DNA of 53,993 bases from an uncultured Flavihumibacter sp. (GCA_946482545.1 CAMLRX010000011.1:1-53993), one strand, 5' to 3'. Positions 14,715 through 23,427 are shown, numbered from the stretch's first letter. Numbers and translations are program-made. The notes: generated from the sequence alone by a model not told the origin.

Positions 14715-15764
14715 CTAAGTGTTTTCACTGATGTTTTTCTGCGCGCCTGATTTCCATTTCACATGAAATTCTTTTAAATATATTCTTACCAGTAAGATAA
14801 AGAGTGATATGAGCAACGGCCCGAAAATAAGCCCTATAAAACCGAACAGGTCAATCCCTATAATTACACCAAAGATGGTGATGAGTGGATGGATATCTCC
14901 TATCTTCCTGGCGAGGGTAAACCTGAATACGTTGTCCACGGTTCCTATTACGCCAAATCCATACACCAGCATAAATATCCCCTTCCAGGTATCCCCCTGT
15001 GCAAAGAAAATAATGGCCAGTGGCACATAGGCAATTGCGGCCCCCACCACCGGAAGCATGGCCGTAATACAGGTAATAGTGAACCAGAGCATCGGTTCCT
15101 TTACGCCTATGATCAGGTATCCTATCAGCCCCACAACACCTTGCAAAATAGCAATAAGCGGAATGCCTACTGCATTGGAAACCACGATGTTATTCACTTC
15201 CTTGTTTACCCGGTCCATATCATCGTCTTCTATGGGCGTGAGCTGGTAAACAATAGCCTGCATCTTTTTACCGCCTGTAAGCATGAAAAAAAGCATGAAA
15301 TACATCATGACGAGCGTAGTGAGGGTATTAAAGGTGGCGCCTACCACAGAAGGCAGCATACCGGCTATCTGTCCGCCCACTTTCTGGATATTATCCCCGC
15401 TCACCAGGTCCATACCCACCTGTTGTTCGATTTTCTTCAGGAACACTTTCACGGCTTCCATTACTTCTCCAGAATGTTCTACCGCGAAGCCAACTTTCGA
15501 AGAAAGCAGGTTAATCACCAGCATAATCGGGATAAGAATGATCAGAAAGGAAAGCAACATAAGAATGCCCGCGGCGGCCGCGGGCTTCCATTTTCGTTTT
15601 TGTACCAGTCTTACCTGGTACTTTTGCATCAGTACATACAGTGTAAAAGCACCCAGGAATGCAGGGATAAAAACCTGCAGTTCCCGGAAAAGAATGTATC
15701 CCAATGCGAGGATAATACCTATGAATGCTGATTGACGTACCTTATCGGTATCGAAGTAACTCAT
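14715..15764 (-). CDS. AI-2E family transporter (YdiK/TqsA-like permease)
   Basis: This is a 349-residue integral membrane protein with about eight predicted membrane segments, in the characteristic order: two at the N-terminus (IGIILALGYILF, FIPAFLGAFTLYVLM), one at ILMLLSFLIILIPIML, and a C-terminal cluster from FNTLTTLVMMYFMLFFML to FGFIGLIFGPLLISLFILL. The motif PLITIFGVIIGIDLFGFIGLIFGPL is typical of the family's end. Homologues export autoinducer-2 or act as Na+/H+ exchangers; the substrate here is unknown. It probably shares a transcript with the L,D-transpeptidase. Confidence 0.92.
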   Translation of the reverse strand: MSYFDTDKVRQSAFIGIILALGYILFRELQVFIPAFLGAFTLYVLMQKYQVRLVQKRKWKPAAAAGILMLLSFLIILIPIMLVINLLSSKVGFAVEHSGEVMEAVKVFLKKIEQQVGMDLVSGDNIQKVGGQIAGMLPSVVGATFNTLTTLVMMYFMLFFMLTGGKKMQAIVYQLTPIEDDDMDRVNKEVNNIVVSNAVGIPLIAILQGVVGLIGYLIIGVKEPMLWFTITCITAMLPVVGAAIAYVPLAIIFFAQGDTWKGIFMLVYGFGVIGTVDNVFRFTLARKIGDIHPLITIFGVIIGIDLFGFIGLIFGPLLISLFILLVRIYLKEFHVKWKSGAQKNISENT

Positions 15765-15800
15765 CGGTTAAGATTATAAGGGTAAGATACAGGTTATACT

Positions 15801-16265
15801 TTAGAAAGTATAACGTACACCAAGACCACCCCAGCTTCCCACAAAGCCACGTCCGTCGCCGAACTCAAAAGATGGTTGCCAGTCGATAGACATGTTGATG
15901 GGCGCTCTGTTGAATTTGAAATCCAAACCCAGTACGCCGTCAAGTCCTGCATAAGAACCGCCGCCATACTTATTGTTGTAAAAACCGATGTGCGCACCAG
16001 GTCCGATATACCATTTCAATCCGGGCGCTCCGGAAATATCACCGTGTATTTCATACAAACCGGTGATCCTCGCACCACGGTTCCAGAAATAACCGATGAA
16101 CTCCACCGCGTTCTCACTCACAAAATGTTTGAGGGAAATACCACCGCCGTCCCACACCTTAACACCCAGTGCGGTCTTGTAATCTGTACCCATCGCTTGT
16201 GCACTTACTTTTTCTGTTGTGGCGAGCGCAATCAGCAACCCTGCCATCATCATCATCTTTTTCAT
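15801..16265 (-). CDS. Small outer-membrane barrel-like exported protein
   Basis: This 154-residue protein starts at the ATG at 16265 (MKKMMMMAGLLIALATTEKVSAQ), a clear signal peptide. The mature part alternates hydrophobic residues over about eight strands, rich in Gly and aromatic residues, and ends in a final Phe (RYTF), as outer-membrane barrel proteins do. It is therefore probably an eight-stranded outer-membrane barrel. No specific family is recognised. A second ATG at 16286 would add a short basic leader and is less likely. It lies upstream of the permease gene by 36 bases, possibly in the same transcript. Confidence 0.75.
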   Translation of the reverse strand: MKKMMMMAGLLIALATTEKVSAQAMGTDYKTALGVKVWDGGGISLKHFVSENAVEFIGYFWNRGARITGLYEIHGDISGAPGLKWYIGPGAHIGFYNNKYGGGSYAGLDGVLGLDFKFNRAPINMSIDWQPSFEFGDGRGFVGSWGGLGVRYTF

Positions 16266-16451
16266 GTTGTTTCTTTTTTGGTTCATGGTACGCTTTCAAA
16301 AAATGATGCCAGCCAATGGGGAAATGCGCAGATTACTCCCCACCATATCCATGATGCTACACAGCCTATTGCCCATACAGCGCAGATTTCAGCGGAACGG
16401 ATTTTTCAGGAATGATGGAAACAGATTTTAAAACCACAAAAACTTGTTACA

Positions 16452-16919
16452 ATGAAAAACGATAACCTGATCGAAGTACTGAACGACCTTATCCGCATCA
16501 ACAACGACCGGATTGAAGGTTACGACAAAGCAATGAGCAACGCTGAAAACATTGATGTGGACCTGAAAGCAATCTTCTCCCGCATGGCCGACCAAAGCCG
16601 GAATAACGTAAATGAACTGACGCAGGAAGTAATGCGCCAGGGCGGCGAACCTGCAACAGGCACCACCGCTTCAGGCGCCATCTACCGCACCTGGATGGAT
16701 GTGAAAAATGTATTTACAGGAAAAGACCGCACTTCATTGCTGGAATCCTGTGAATTCGGAGAAGATGCCGCTCAGAAAGCTTATGAATCAGCATTGGCAT
16801 CTGATGCCGAAATGACCGCTGAAGTAAGGCAACTGATCACGGATCAGAAAAGCAGCCTCCGCACTTCGCACGACATGATCAAGAAATATCGTGACATGCA
16901 CAAAGCGGTGAAATCATAA
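16452..16919 (+). CDS. PA2169-family four-helix bundle protein (DUF2383)
   Basis: This 155-residue, almost wholly helical protein contains LNDLIRINNDRIEGYDKAMSNAENIDVDLKAIFSRMADQSRNNVNEL in its first two helices and FGEDAAQKAYESAL in the third. This is the DUF2383/PA2169 family of ferritin-like bundles, found in stress-response neighbourhoods in Bacteroidota and Proteobacteria. Its biochemical role is unknown. Three genes in a row here (this one, the DUF4142 lipoprotein and the 17670 protein) point to a stress-associated cluster. Confidence 0.88.
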   Translation: MKNDNLIEVLNDLIRINNDRIEGYDKAMSNAENIDVDLKAIFSRMADQSRNNVNELTQEVMRQGGEPATGTTASGAIYRTWMDVKNVFTGKDRTSLLESCEFGEDAAQKAYESALASDAEMTAEVRQLITDQKSSLRTSHDMIKKYRDMHKAVKS

Positions 16920-16948
16920 CTGTTCTTAATTTTTAAAACGATTCCCAG

Positions 16949-17512
16949 ATGAAAAAGATATTCATAAAAGCAGGACTCTTAATGGCGATTGTATTTTCGC
17001 TCGCAGCCTGCAACAATACAGAAACAGATAGTAAGGAACTGGCGGAAGACAGCAACGAAGCCAAATTTGATACAAAGGCAGGAGAAAACCAGGCTGAATT
17101 CGTAGTGGATGCCGTGGCCTCCAACAGCGCTGAGGTCAACCTCGCCCAACTGGCCATACAACGCAGCGGCAATGCGGAAGTGAAGGAGTTCGCAGCCATG
17201 TTGGAAAAGGAGCACACCACGCTCACCAACGAGTTGAAAACACTGGCAGAATCGAAGGCGATCACAGTTCCCACTGAGTTATCTGAAGACGCAAAAGAAG
17301 ATTATAAGGAACTCTCCGAAACAAAGCCGGAGAACTTCGATAAGCAATGGGCCAAAGAAATGGTGGACAAGCATGAAAACACCATTGATAAGTATGAAAA
17401 AGAATGGAAGCAAACAACCGATCCTGAATTGAAGCAATGGCTGGAAACCACTCTGCCTAAAATAAAAGCGCACCATGAAAAGGCTAAAGCCTTGCATGAT
17501 AAGCTGAAATAA
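16949..17512 (+). CDS. DUF4142 domain lipoprotein
   Basis: The protein has 187 residues. The N-terminus is a lipoprotein signal peptide with lipobox LAAC at about residue 22 (FSLAACNNTE), so it is anchored to a membrane. The remaining part is helical and acidic, with DAVASNSAEVNLAQLAIQRSGNAEVKEFAAMLEKEHTTLTNELK, the ferritin-like DUF4142 signature in which the EH pair may bind metal. This domain is widespread in periplasmic proteins of Bacteroidota and Proteobacteria. It follows the DUF2383 gene by 29 bases and is closed by the terminator at 17521. Confidence 0.9.
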   Translation: MKKIFIKAGLLMAIVFSLAACNNTETDSKELAEDSNEAKFDTKAGENQAEFVVDAVASNSAEVNLAQLAIQRSGNAEVKEFAAMLEKEHTTLTNELKTLAESKAITVPTELSEDAKEDYKELSETKPENFDKQWAKEMVDKHENTIDKYEKEWKQTTDPELKQWLETTLPKIKAHHEKAKALHDKLK

Positions 17513-17520
17513 AGGGTGTT

Positions 17521-17553
17521 CCGGGGTATATAACGTACCCCGGCCCCATTTTT
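17521..17553 (+). terminator. Terminator after the DUF2383/DUF4142 pair
   Basis: CCGGGGTA (17521-17528) pairs perfectly with TACCCCGG (17536-17543), loop of seven, followed by CCCCATTTTT. It lies eight bases past the lipoprotein stop codon. Confidence 0.8.
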
Positions 17554-17669
17554 CAGGAAGTTGCGGAAAACTTTCCACACAAAAATCCGGTTCCGCCTTA
17601 AAAGATTCCGGCATGAAATTTACGCTACATTAAGTATAAAACGCTCCTTATCAAGTAAAATCAGCAGTC

Positions 17670-18020
17670 ATGGAAAGCAATATTAACACCGCTTACGAAG
17701 CACCATATATGAAAAGTCTGGCAGCATGCCTTAATAAAATGGTACAGGATGGATACGTGGAAGATTTCAAAGCAACAGATCGCGGTTTAACTTCCGTTCA
17801 TACGTCAAAACATTACTTTCCCGAAGAAATTCATGTGGTGAACTTCTTCAGGTTTGAAGGAAACTCAGATCCGGAAGACAACGCCATCATGTATGTGATT
17901 GAAACCGATGACGGTGCGAAAGGAACAATCGTAGACGCTTATGGCGCTTACGCGGATGAAAACATCAGCAAGATCATCAAACAGGTGGAAGACATCAAGA
18001 AAAAAGCACACACAGACTAA
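17670..18020 (+). CDS. Conserved Bacteroidota protein, commonly mislabelled PRPP synthetase
   Basis: This 116-residue acidic protein shows the pattern LNKMVQDGYVEDFKATDRGL...FPEEIHVVNFFRFEGNSDPEDNAIMYVIETDDGAKGTIVDAYGAYADENISKII. It belongs to a small family that databases often call phosphoribosylpyrophosphate synthetase, but no PRPP-binding motif is present and the length is far too short, so the function is unknown. It has its own downstream terminator at 18053. Confidence 0.75.
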   Translation: MESNINTAYEAPYMKSLAACLNKMVQDGYVEDFKATDRGLTSVHTSKHYFPEEIHVVNFFRFEGNSDPEDNAIMYVIETDDGAKGTIVDAYGAYADENISKIIKQVEDIKKKAHTD

Positions 18021-18052
18021 ACATATTAAAAGGACGGGTTTAAGGGTAAAAC

Positions 18053-18082
18053 GGCCAGCCTCTTCAGGGGCGGCCTTTTTTT
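18053..18082 (+). terminator. Terminator after the 17670-18020 gene
   Basis: GGCC-A-GCC pairs with GGC-GGCC (18053-18075, one bulged A) and is followed by seven Ts at 18076-18082. It also abuts the stop codon of the convergent pseudouridine synthase gene. Confidence 0.88.
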
Positions 18083-18695
18083 ATTCCCGCCAGTTGTCAA
18101 TTTTCAGCAACCTGAAAAACTCCTCCTCTTCGTATTCCTTAACGCCGCCCGGAGGAAGGCTCCCCAATTCAATAGCTTCTATTGAAGTACGAATCAACCG
18201 CAGACACCTGTGCCGCAAACTGTCCACCATCTTTCTGACCTGGTGAAACTTCCCTTCGGTAAGCGTCATTTCGATCCAGGAATGCGGCATCGCTTCCCAT
18301 TCATTGTAACGTGGTCTCGGTGCAATATGCGCGGGTTTATCCGTTAAAATAACCTTACAGGGCAGTGTTTTGTACCAGCTTCCGTGGCTTGCTGAAATGA
18401 GCACGCCATTCCGGAGTTGTTCCAGCGCTTCCTCCGTAACAACATTCTTTACCTTAACCAGGTAAGTGCGTTCATGCGGTTTTTCACCCTGGAACAATAA
18501 CCGTGTTACCCTTTTGTTCGTTGTAAGAAGCAACAAGCCTTCCGAGTGGTTATCTAATCTTCCAATGGCATGCGTTCCTTCCGGAAAGGGAAAATCAATT
18601 TCTCCGAGCAGGTGTACATTGTCCGGACTTATAAACTGCGAAACCATATTAAAGGGCTTGTTCAGCACAAAATACCTGTGAGGAGATGTTTCCAT
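18081..18695 (-). CDS. RsuA/RluE-family pseudouridine synthase
   Basis: This 204-residue protein is a stand-alone catalytic domain of the RsuA family, without the S4 RNA-binding domain. RYFVLNKPFNMVSQF is the first motif, and AIGRLDNHSEGLLLLT is the catalytic motif containing Asp48. HERTYLVKV and EGKFHQVRKM...RCLRLIRTSIEAIELG complete the fold. The closest functional relatives modify 23S rRNA (RluE/RluF types). The RNA target is not readable from the sequence. It follows the reductase gene by three bases, so the two are likely translated from one message. Confidence 0.9.
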   Translation of the reverse strand: METSPHRYFVLNKPFNMVSQFISPDNVHLLGEIDFPFPEGTHAIGRLDNHSEGLLLLTTNKRVTRLLFQGEKPHERTYLVKVKNVVTEEALEQLRNGVLISASHGSWYKTLPCKVILTDKPAHIAPRPRYNEWEAMPHSWIEMTLTEGKFHQVRKMVDSLRHRCLRLIRTSIEAIELGSLPPGGVKEYEEEEFFRLLKIDNWRE

Positions 18696-18698
18696 AAA

Positions 18699-19715
18699 TC
18701 AGTGTTCGTATTGCAGGGTAATATCGGTAAGAGCATACCCTGTGCAGGTAAGCCGTAATCCGTTTCGTATGTCTTTATCCGTTAGTACCTCATTGTTGTT
18801 CATGATCAGCGCTCCTTCAACACACTTCGCCACGCAGGAGGAGCACCTTCCGTTCCTGCAACTGTAAGGTAGAGCAATGCCTTGTTGAAGCGCGGACTCA
18901 AGTATTGTAGACGGATATCGCGTTTGAAAAGAGCGCCGGTTCCCATTGGCAAGAATGGTCACATTTTTAGGCGTGGTATCTTTTACCAAAGGCGGTGGTG
19001 GTAATGCTTCTGTGGTAAAAAATTCACGCCTCACCTGATCGGGACTGAAGCCCATGGTAAGGACACTGAAGCGGCACATGTTCATGAACAGCGGAGGCCC
19101 GCAGGTGTAGAAGCGGGCATCTTCTCTTTTGTAGCGCAATTCCCGTTGGATGATTTCCTCCAGTAACGTATTGTTCACGTGTTCGGGCCGGACAAAATCG
19201 ATCCATCTGAAATGGTCATGGTGTAAACGTTGCAGGTCTTCCAATTCACCGCGGAAGATGGTGGTTTTTATGGAGTGGTTCTGATACACCAATGCAATAT
19301 GAATATTGGGCGCTGAATACAGCAGGTGTTTCAGCAAAGAGAAAACAGGTACTATTCCGCTTCCGGCCGCCAGTAAAAAAACAGTGCGCTCCACCGTGTT
19401 TTCATCATCGTAAACAAACATCCCTGCTGGGGGCAAAGTTTCCAGAACATCCCCTTTCTTCAGGTGACCGAGCAGGTACCGGGAAACTTCTCCATTCTCA
19501 ACACGTTTCACGGTGATGCGCAGCGTGTGATCAGTACCGGGAGCAGAGGCGAGAGAATACGAGCGCCGTATGGGTCTGCCATGCAGTGTGAGCAACAGCG
19601 TGAGGAACTGGCCCGCTTTGTAAGGAACGGGTTCGCCATTTACGGGCGAAAGCAGGAAGCTGGCCGCGTCCGGCGTTTCAGGAATAATATCAGTTATAAC
19701 AAAACAAAGTGGCAC
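18699..19715 (-). CDS. FAD/NAD(P)-dependent ferredoxin-type reductase (PaaE-like)
   Basis: I place the start at the GTG at 19715 (338 residues), because the open frame upstream runs through a strong terminator. The FAD-binding part contains RRSYSLAS (about residues 52-59). The NAD(P) part contains LLAAGSGIVPVFSLL and later YTCGPPLFMNM. The C-terminal 2Fe-2S ferredoxin has Cys286, Cys291, Cys294 and Cys324 in the CxxxxCxxC...C arrangement. This order (FAD, NAD, ferredoxin) is that of PaaE and related oxygenase reductases. No oxygenase component is adjacent, so the electron acceptor is unknown. It leads into the pseudouridine synthase gene three bases downstream. Confidence 0.88.
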   Translation of the reverse strand: MPLCFVITDIIPETPDAASFLLSPVNGEPVPYKAGQFLTLLLTLHGRPIRRSYSLASAPGTDHTLRITVKRVENGEVSRYLLGHLKKGDVLETLPPAGMFVYDDENTVERTVFLLAAGSGIVPVFSLLKHLLYSAPNIHIALVYQNHSIKTTIFRGELEDLQRLHHDHFRWIDFVRPEHVNNTLLEEIIQRELRYKREDARFYTCGPPLFMNMCRFSVLTMGFSPDQVRREFFTTEALPPPPLVKDTTPKNVTILANGNRRSFQTRYPSTILESALQQGIALPYSCRNGRCSSCVAKCVEGALIMNNNEVLTDKDIRNGLRLTCTGYALTDITLQYEH

Positions 19716-19741
19716 CTGGCAAAGTAAAGGGAAGAAAATTA

Positions 19742-19767
19742 AAAAGCAGGACCTCGGCCCTGCTTTT
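19742..19767. terminator. Bidirectional terminator between HU and the reductase gene
   Basis: AAAAGCAGG (19742-19750) pairs perfectly with CCTGCTTTT (19759-19767). The flanking A and T runs allow termination on both strands. On the minus strand it follows the HU gene by 31 bases. Confidence 0.88.
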
Positions 19768-19798
19768 ATCATTCGGTTAACCGGCAATGGTCAATCGG

Positions 19799-20068
19799 TT
19801 AGATCTTTTCGGAAAGCTCTTTACCGGGTTTAAAGCGGGCAACTTTTTTCGCTTTGATCTTCAGGGTTTCACCTGTTTGTGGGTTGCGGCCTGTACGGGC
19901 TGCTCTTTTGGAAACAGAGAAAGTACCGAAGCCAACCAGGGTTACTTTATCTCCTTTTTTCAGCGCTTTAGTTACTGTATCGGTAAAAGAATCCAGTACG
20001 GCAGCGGCTTCTTTTTTAGAAAGGTCTGCGTCGGCAGCAAGCTTTTCGATTAATTCTGCTTTGTTCAT
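19799..20068 (-). CDS. hup: HU family DNA-binding protein
   Basis: This 89-residue protein is a canonical HU: MNKAELIEKLAADADLSKKEAAAVLDSFTDTV at the helical N-terminus, then GDKVTLVGFGTFSVSKRAARTGRNPQTGETLKI, where GTFSVSKRAARTGRNPQTG is the HU/IHF signature loop containing the conserved Arg-Asn-Pro that inserts into DNA. It bends and compacts DNA as a homodimer. The gene is monocistronic, with its own terminator. Confidence 0.97.
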   Translation of the reverse strand: MNKAELIEKLAADADLSKKEAAAVLDSFTDTVTKALKKGDKVTLVGFGTFSVSKRAARTGRNPQTGETLKIKAKKVARFKPGKELSEKI

Positions 20069-20219
20069 AGAAGTGTTGTTTTACGGCGGCTAAAGTAAGG
20101 AATCCTGTTAGAATGAAACGCACATTTTATACCCGTTTTTCTATCCGTGAAAAAACGGGTCAAAGAAATTTTTCTATGCTAAAAAAATTAGTAATTTTAC
20201 AGGAGTTCCATTCCCCACC

Positions 20220-21335
20220 ATGGAAAACAGGCACGATACAACAATCAGGAAAATCATTCATATTGATATGGATGCCTATTACGCGTCCATTGAACAACGC
20301 GACTTTCCTGAGTACCGTGGAAAGCCTATAGCCGTTGGTGGATCTCCTGATGGTAGGGGCGGAGTGGTGGCCACAGCGAGTTATGAAGCGCGGAAATTCG
20401 GCGTGAAATCGGCGATGCCCTCGAAGATGGCGCTTCAGTTGTGTCCGCAACTGGTTTTTGTGAAGCCGCGGTTTGAGGTGTACAAATCAGTATCGCAGCT
20501 CATCAGAAGTATATTTCACCGCTACACCGATCTGGTGGAACCCCTGTCGTTGGATGAGGCCTACCTTGATGTAACGGAAGATAAATTAGGCGTAGGCTCC
20601 GCCATTACGATCGCGGAAGAAATCAGGAAGGCAATCTGGGAAGAACTGGGGCTCACGGCTTCGGCAGGGGTTTCCGTGAACAAATTCGTGGCGAAGGTTG
20701 CTTCGGACCTGAACAAGCCCAATGGTATGTCCTTTATTGGCCCCTCGAAGATAGAAGCGTTTATGGAGGGACTGAAAGTGGAGAAGTTCTTCGGCGTGGG
20801 AAAAGTGACCGCCACCCGGATGAACAAGATGGGGATTTTCACCGGGGTCGACCTGAAGAAAATGGAGGAAGCGTTCCTATTGAAAAACTTCGGTAAAGCG
20901 GGCGCTTTCTACTACCGTATTGTAAGAGGGATCGATGACCGACCAGTTCAGCCACACCGCGAAACCAAATCGGTGGGAGCGGAAGATACTTTTCCGTATG
21001 ACCTTACTTTGCCAGAAGAAATGTACGATGAACTGGGAAGGATCGCGCGGATCGTAAAAGACCGGTTGCTGAAACATGGATTAAAAGGAAGAACGCTTAC
21101 GCTGAAGATTAAATATGGTGATTTTACGCAGATCACAAGAAGCCGTTCTATGCCCTTTGCATTAACGGAGTTGGAAGCCATCCGGGAAACCGCGATCCGA
21201 TTGTTGCAGGCGATCACGCCGGGAGAAAAAGGCATTCGCCTGCTCGGCATTTCCGTATCCAACTTTGAAGGACGGAATGAACAGGATGCCCTACGGCCCA
21301 TAACCGGCAACGGACAGTTGAAGTTGTCGTTTTGA
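20220..21335 (+). CDS. dinB: DNA polymerase IV
   Basis: This 371-residue Y-family polymerase performs error-prone translesion synthesis. Palm acids are present in IIHIDMDAYYASIEQ and LSLDEAYLDVT (the SLDEAYLD motif). AGVSVNKFVAKVASDLNKPNG and FFGVGKVTATRMNKMGI form the helix-hairpin-helix thumb, and the C-terminal little-finger domain runs from about residue 240. The ending GNGQLKLSF resembles the beta-clamp-binding tail of the family. It stands alone with no SOS gene beside it, and no LexA-type box was identified by eye. Confidence 0.96.
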   Translation: MENRHDTTIRKIIHIDMDAYYASIEQRDFPEYRGKPIAVGGSPDGRGGVVATASYEARKFGVKSAMPSKMALQLCPQLVFVKPRFEVYKSVSQLIRSIFHRYTDLVEPLSLDEAYLDVTEDKLGVGSAITIAEEIRKAIWEELGLTASAGVSVNKFVAKVASDLNKPNGMSFIGPSKIEAFMEGLKVEKFFGVGKVTATRMNKMGIFTGVDLKKMEEAFLLKNFGKAGAFYYRIVRGIDDRPVQPHRETKSVGAEDTFPYDLTLPEEMYDELGRIARIVKDRLLKHGLKGRTLTLKIKYGDFTQITRSRSMPFALTELEAIRETAIRLLQAITPGEKGIRLLGISVSNFEGRNEQDALRPITGNGQLKLSF

Positions 21336-21359
21336 GCAAAGAAAAAAAAGCAAACAAGC

Positions 21360-21367
21360 TACCTTTG
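21360..21367 (+). promoter_or_regulatory. -7 element, leaderless arrangement, of the TIGR02757 gene
   Basis: TACCTTTG-CCGC-ATG: the start codon at 21372 is four bases after the -7 element, as at the DsbA-like gene. The nearest TTG (TTTG, 21331-21334) lies 25 bases upstream, slightly farther than optimal. Confidence 0.55.
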
Positions 21368-21371
21368 CCGC

Positions 21372-22142
21372 ATGAATGATCTTCCTGCGTTCTTTCTCCG
21401 GAAAGCAGCCGAATACAACGCACCCTCGTTTGTGCCGGCAGACCCGATATGTGTGCCGCACAGCTTTTCGAAAAAGCAGGACATCGAGATTGCGGGCTTC
21501 TTCGCCGCCATCTTCGCCTGGGGAAACCGGACCACGATCATTGGGAAAACAAGAGAACTGATGGCGTTGATGGGGAACAGTCCGCACAACTTCATCCTCC
21601 ACCACAAAGAAAAGGAAAGAGAAAAGCTCCTTGGGTTTAAACACCGTACCTTTACAGCCACGGATTTGCTGTGGTTCGTGCAGGTTTTACAGCAGCATTA
21701 CAGGCAATACGAATCACTGGAAACAGCCTTTTTCCCCAGCCCGGTGAAAACACAGGAAGACGTGGTAAAGAACGGTCTGATCCGGTTGCAGCAAACATTT
21801 TTCGGCACGCCGGGAGCGCCCATGCGTACGCGGAAGCATCTTTCGAGCCCGGAAAGAAATTCCGGCTGCAAAAGATTAAATATGTTCCTCAGGTGGATGG
21901 TAAGGCACGATAATAGCGGGGTTGATTTCGGACTCTGGAAGAACATCGCACCAGCAGACCTGATTATGCCCATCGACCTTCATGTTGCAAGGGTTGCAAA
22001 AAGATTCGGACTAATGGAAAGAAAGCTACCCGACTGGCAGGCCGCCGAAGAACTGACCGCCTATTTCCGCACCATTGATCCGGAAGATCCGGTGCGGTTC
22101 GATTTTGCACTTTTCGGACTTGGCGTATTGGAGAAATTCTGA
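21372..22142 (+). CDS. TIGR02757 family protein (DUF2400)
   Basis: This 256-residue protein has the family pattern IEIAGFFAAIFAWGNRTTIIGKTRELMALMGNSP, DLLWFVQVLQQHY, RKHLSSPERNSGCKRLNMFLRWMVRHDNSGVDFGLWK and LIMPIDLHVARVAKRFGL. The protein is wholly helical and often annotated as TIGR02757 in Bacteroidota; its relatives look like base-excision DNA glycosylase folds (HhH-like), but catalytic activity has not been assigned here. It is likely co-transcribed with the small gene at 22167, which follows by 24 bases. Confidence 0.9.
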   Translation: MNDLPAFFLRKAAEYNAPSFVPADPICVPHSFSKKQDIEIAGFFAAIFAWGNRTTIIGKTRELMALMGNSPHNFILHHKEKEREKLLGFKHRTFTATDLLWFVQVLQQHYRQYESLETAFFPSPVKTQEDVVKNGLIRLQQTFFGTPGAPMRTRKHLSSPERNSGCKRLNMFLRWMVRHDNSGVDFGLWKNIAPADLIMPIDLHVARVAKRFGLMERKLPDWQAAEELTAYFRTIDPEDPVRFDFALFGLGVLEKF

Positions 22143-22166
22143 TTCCTCACCATAAAAACCGCGGTT

Positions 22167-22505
22167 ATGGAAGCAATGATCACAACCACCATCTGGCAGG
22201 AAGCCGCCAACGGCGTAAGGCTGCACCTTGAATTGGAGATCGCCAGCTACCGGCATTACGATCAGTTCATGGAAGCACTCCGGCATTACGTGAACAAACT
22301 TGTAAACGAAGATTTTACGAAACTGGTACGCATCCTCTACCGGATGGACATCAGCGAAAACAAACTCCGGAATCTGCTCGCCGACCATCCCGACGCAGAT
22401 GCCTCCGTAATCATTTCTGAAATGATGATGGAAAGAGAAATTAAAAAAGTGGAAACGCGCCAGCAGTACAAGACTTCAGGAGACAGTGCCGAAGAAAAAT
22501 GGTAA
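22167..22505 (+). CDS. Conserved hypothetical protein of Bacteroidota
   Basis: The product has 112 residues, mainly helical. A start at the internal ATG encoding Met4 (22176, MITTTIW) is equally likely. The segment HYDQFMEALRHYVNKLVNEDFTKLVRILYRMDISENKLRNLL is amphipathic. It resembles small proteins that follow TIGR02757 genes in this phylum, but the function is unknown and no catalytic motif is seen. It converges with the fatty acid hydroxylase gene, with a three-base gap. Confidence 0.65.
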   Translation: MEAMITTTIWQEAANGVRLHLELEIASYRHYDQFMEALRHYVNKLVNEDFTKLVRILYRMDISENKLRNLLADHPDADASVIISEMMMEREIKKVETRQQYKTSGDSAEEKW

Positions 22506-22508
22506 GGC

Positions 22509-23165
22509 TCAGAACATGAGCTCTTTTACCTTCTCTTTGTCTTCCTTCTCCTTCTTCAGATCGAACATGGTCCCGAAAACATGGTCCCAGATCGTGGTGC
22601 TTACCCCGAATCCATTGTGTTCGTTCTTGTAATGGTGCAGGTGGTGGTTCCTCCAAAGGGGCTTCATCCATTTGAAAGGCGGGTTCCACGCGTGAATGGC
22701 ATAGTGCATGGTGCCATACATCAGGTAGCCCAGCATAAAGCCAGGGAAAAAGATATAAGTGTATTCGCGGAGCATCAGGTACTGCATACCGAAAATCGCT
22801 GATGCCAGGATCAGACTGGGAATCGGTGGCATAAACAGGCGCTGGCGGTCGCGGGGGAAATGGTGGTGGTTGCCGTGCAAAATGTAGGCAAACTTTTGCA
22901 TTCTCGGGTTCTCACTTACAAGGTGGAAAACAAAACGATGCGCCACGTATTCGAAAAGTGTCCAGGAGAATCCCCCCGTCAAAAAAATGCCTGCAATAAA
23001 AAGTACGCTGAAGCCCAGGTGCGCACCGGCATGGTACAACATATATCCTATAATAGGAATGTACATGCCCCAGATCACCAGTGGGTGCGTTTTGGTAAGC
23101 ATTTCCAGGTACTCGCTCTCAAACAATCTTGCCTGACCTTTATTATGAATCTTATCAAACTTCAT
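22509..23165 (-). CDS. Sterol desaturase/fatty acid hydroxylase family protein
   Basis: This 218-residue membrane protein has several hydrophobic segments and the eight-histidine di-iron pattern of the superfamily: FEYVAHRFVFH, YILHGNHHHFPRDRQR, HYAIHAW and WRNHHLHHYKNEHNGFGVS. The GNHHHFPRD signature and length are those of the short fatty acid 2-hydroxylase-like group (FAH12/Scs7 core without cytochrome b5). The product would add a hydroxyl group to a fatty acyl chain of a membrane lipid such as a sphingo- or sulfonolipid; the exact lipid is inference. A -7 element sits just upstream. Confidence 0.9.
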   Translation of the reverse strand: MKFDKIHNKGQARLFESEYLEMLTKTHPLVIWGMYIPIIGYMLYHAGAHLGFSVLFIAGIFLTGGFSWTLFEYVAHRFVFHLVSENPRMQKFAYILHGNHHHFPRDRQRLFMPPIPSLILASAIFGMQYLMLREYTYIFFPGFMLGYLMYGTMHYAIHAWNPPFKWMKPLWRNHHLHHYKNEHNGFGVSTTIWDHVFGTMFDLKKEKEDKEKVKELMF

Positions 23166-23180
23166 CGAACAGGTTTTTTA

Positions 23181-23188
23181 CAAATTTA
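23181..23188 (-). promoter_or_regulatory. -7 element of the fatty acid hydroxylase gene
   Basis: On the minus strand TAAATTTG (23188 to 23181) stands 15 bases before the start codon at 23165. No well-spaced TTG was seen upstream. Confidence 0.4.
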
Positions 23189-23427
23189 CAGGTTCGTCTA
23201 ACAACTTTGGCCCGCTGCCGGAAACCTCCGCGCAGGAAAAAGTTCCTCAAATGATGCGGTTATAAGGGGGGTTGGTATATTCGTGCTGAATATTCTGCTG
23301 CAAATTTATAGTTTTAATGATTGTTTGAATAGTAATTAGTTACAAACGGAAATTTTACTCAATAAAAAACCGGGTTTATACAATGTGCTTCGTTCCGGAA
23401 GCAGGCTCCCGGTAAAACAAAGAACTG

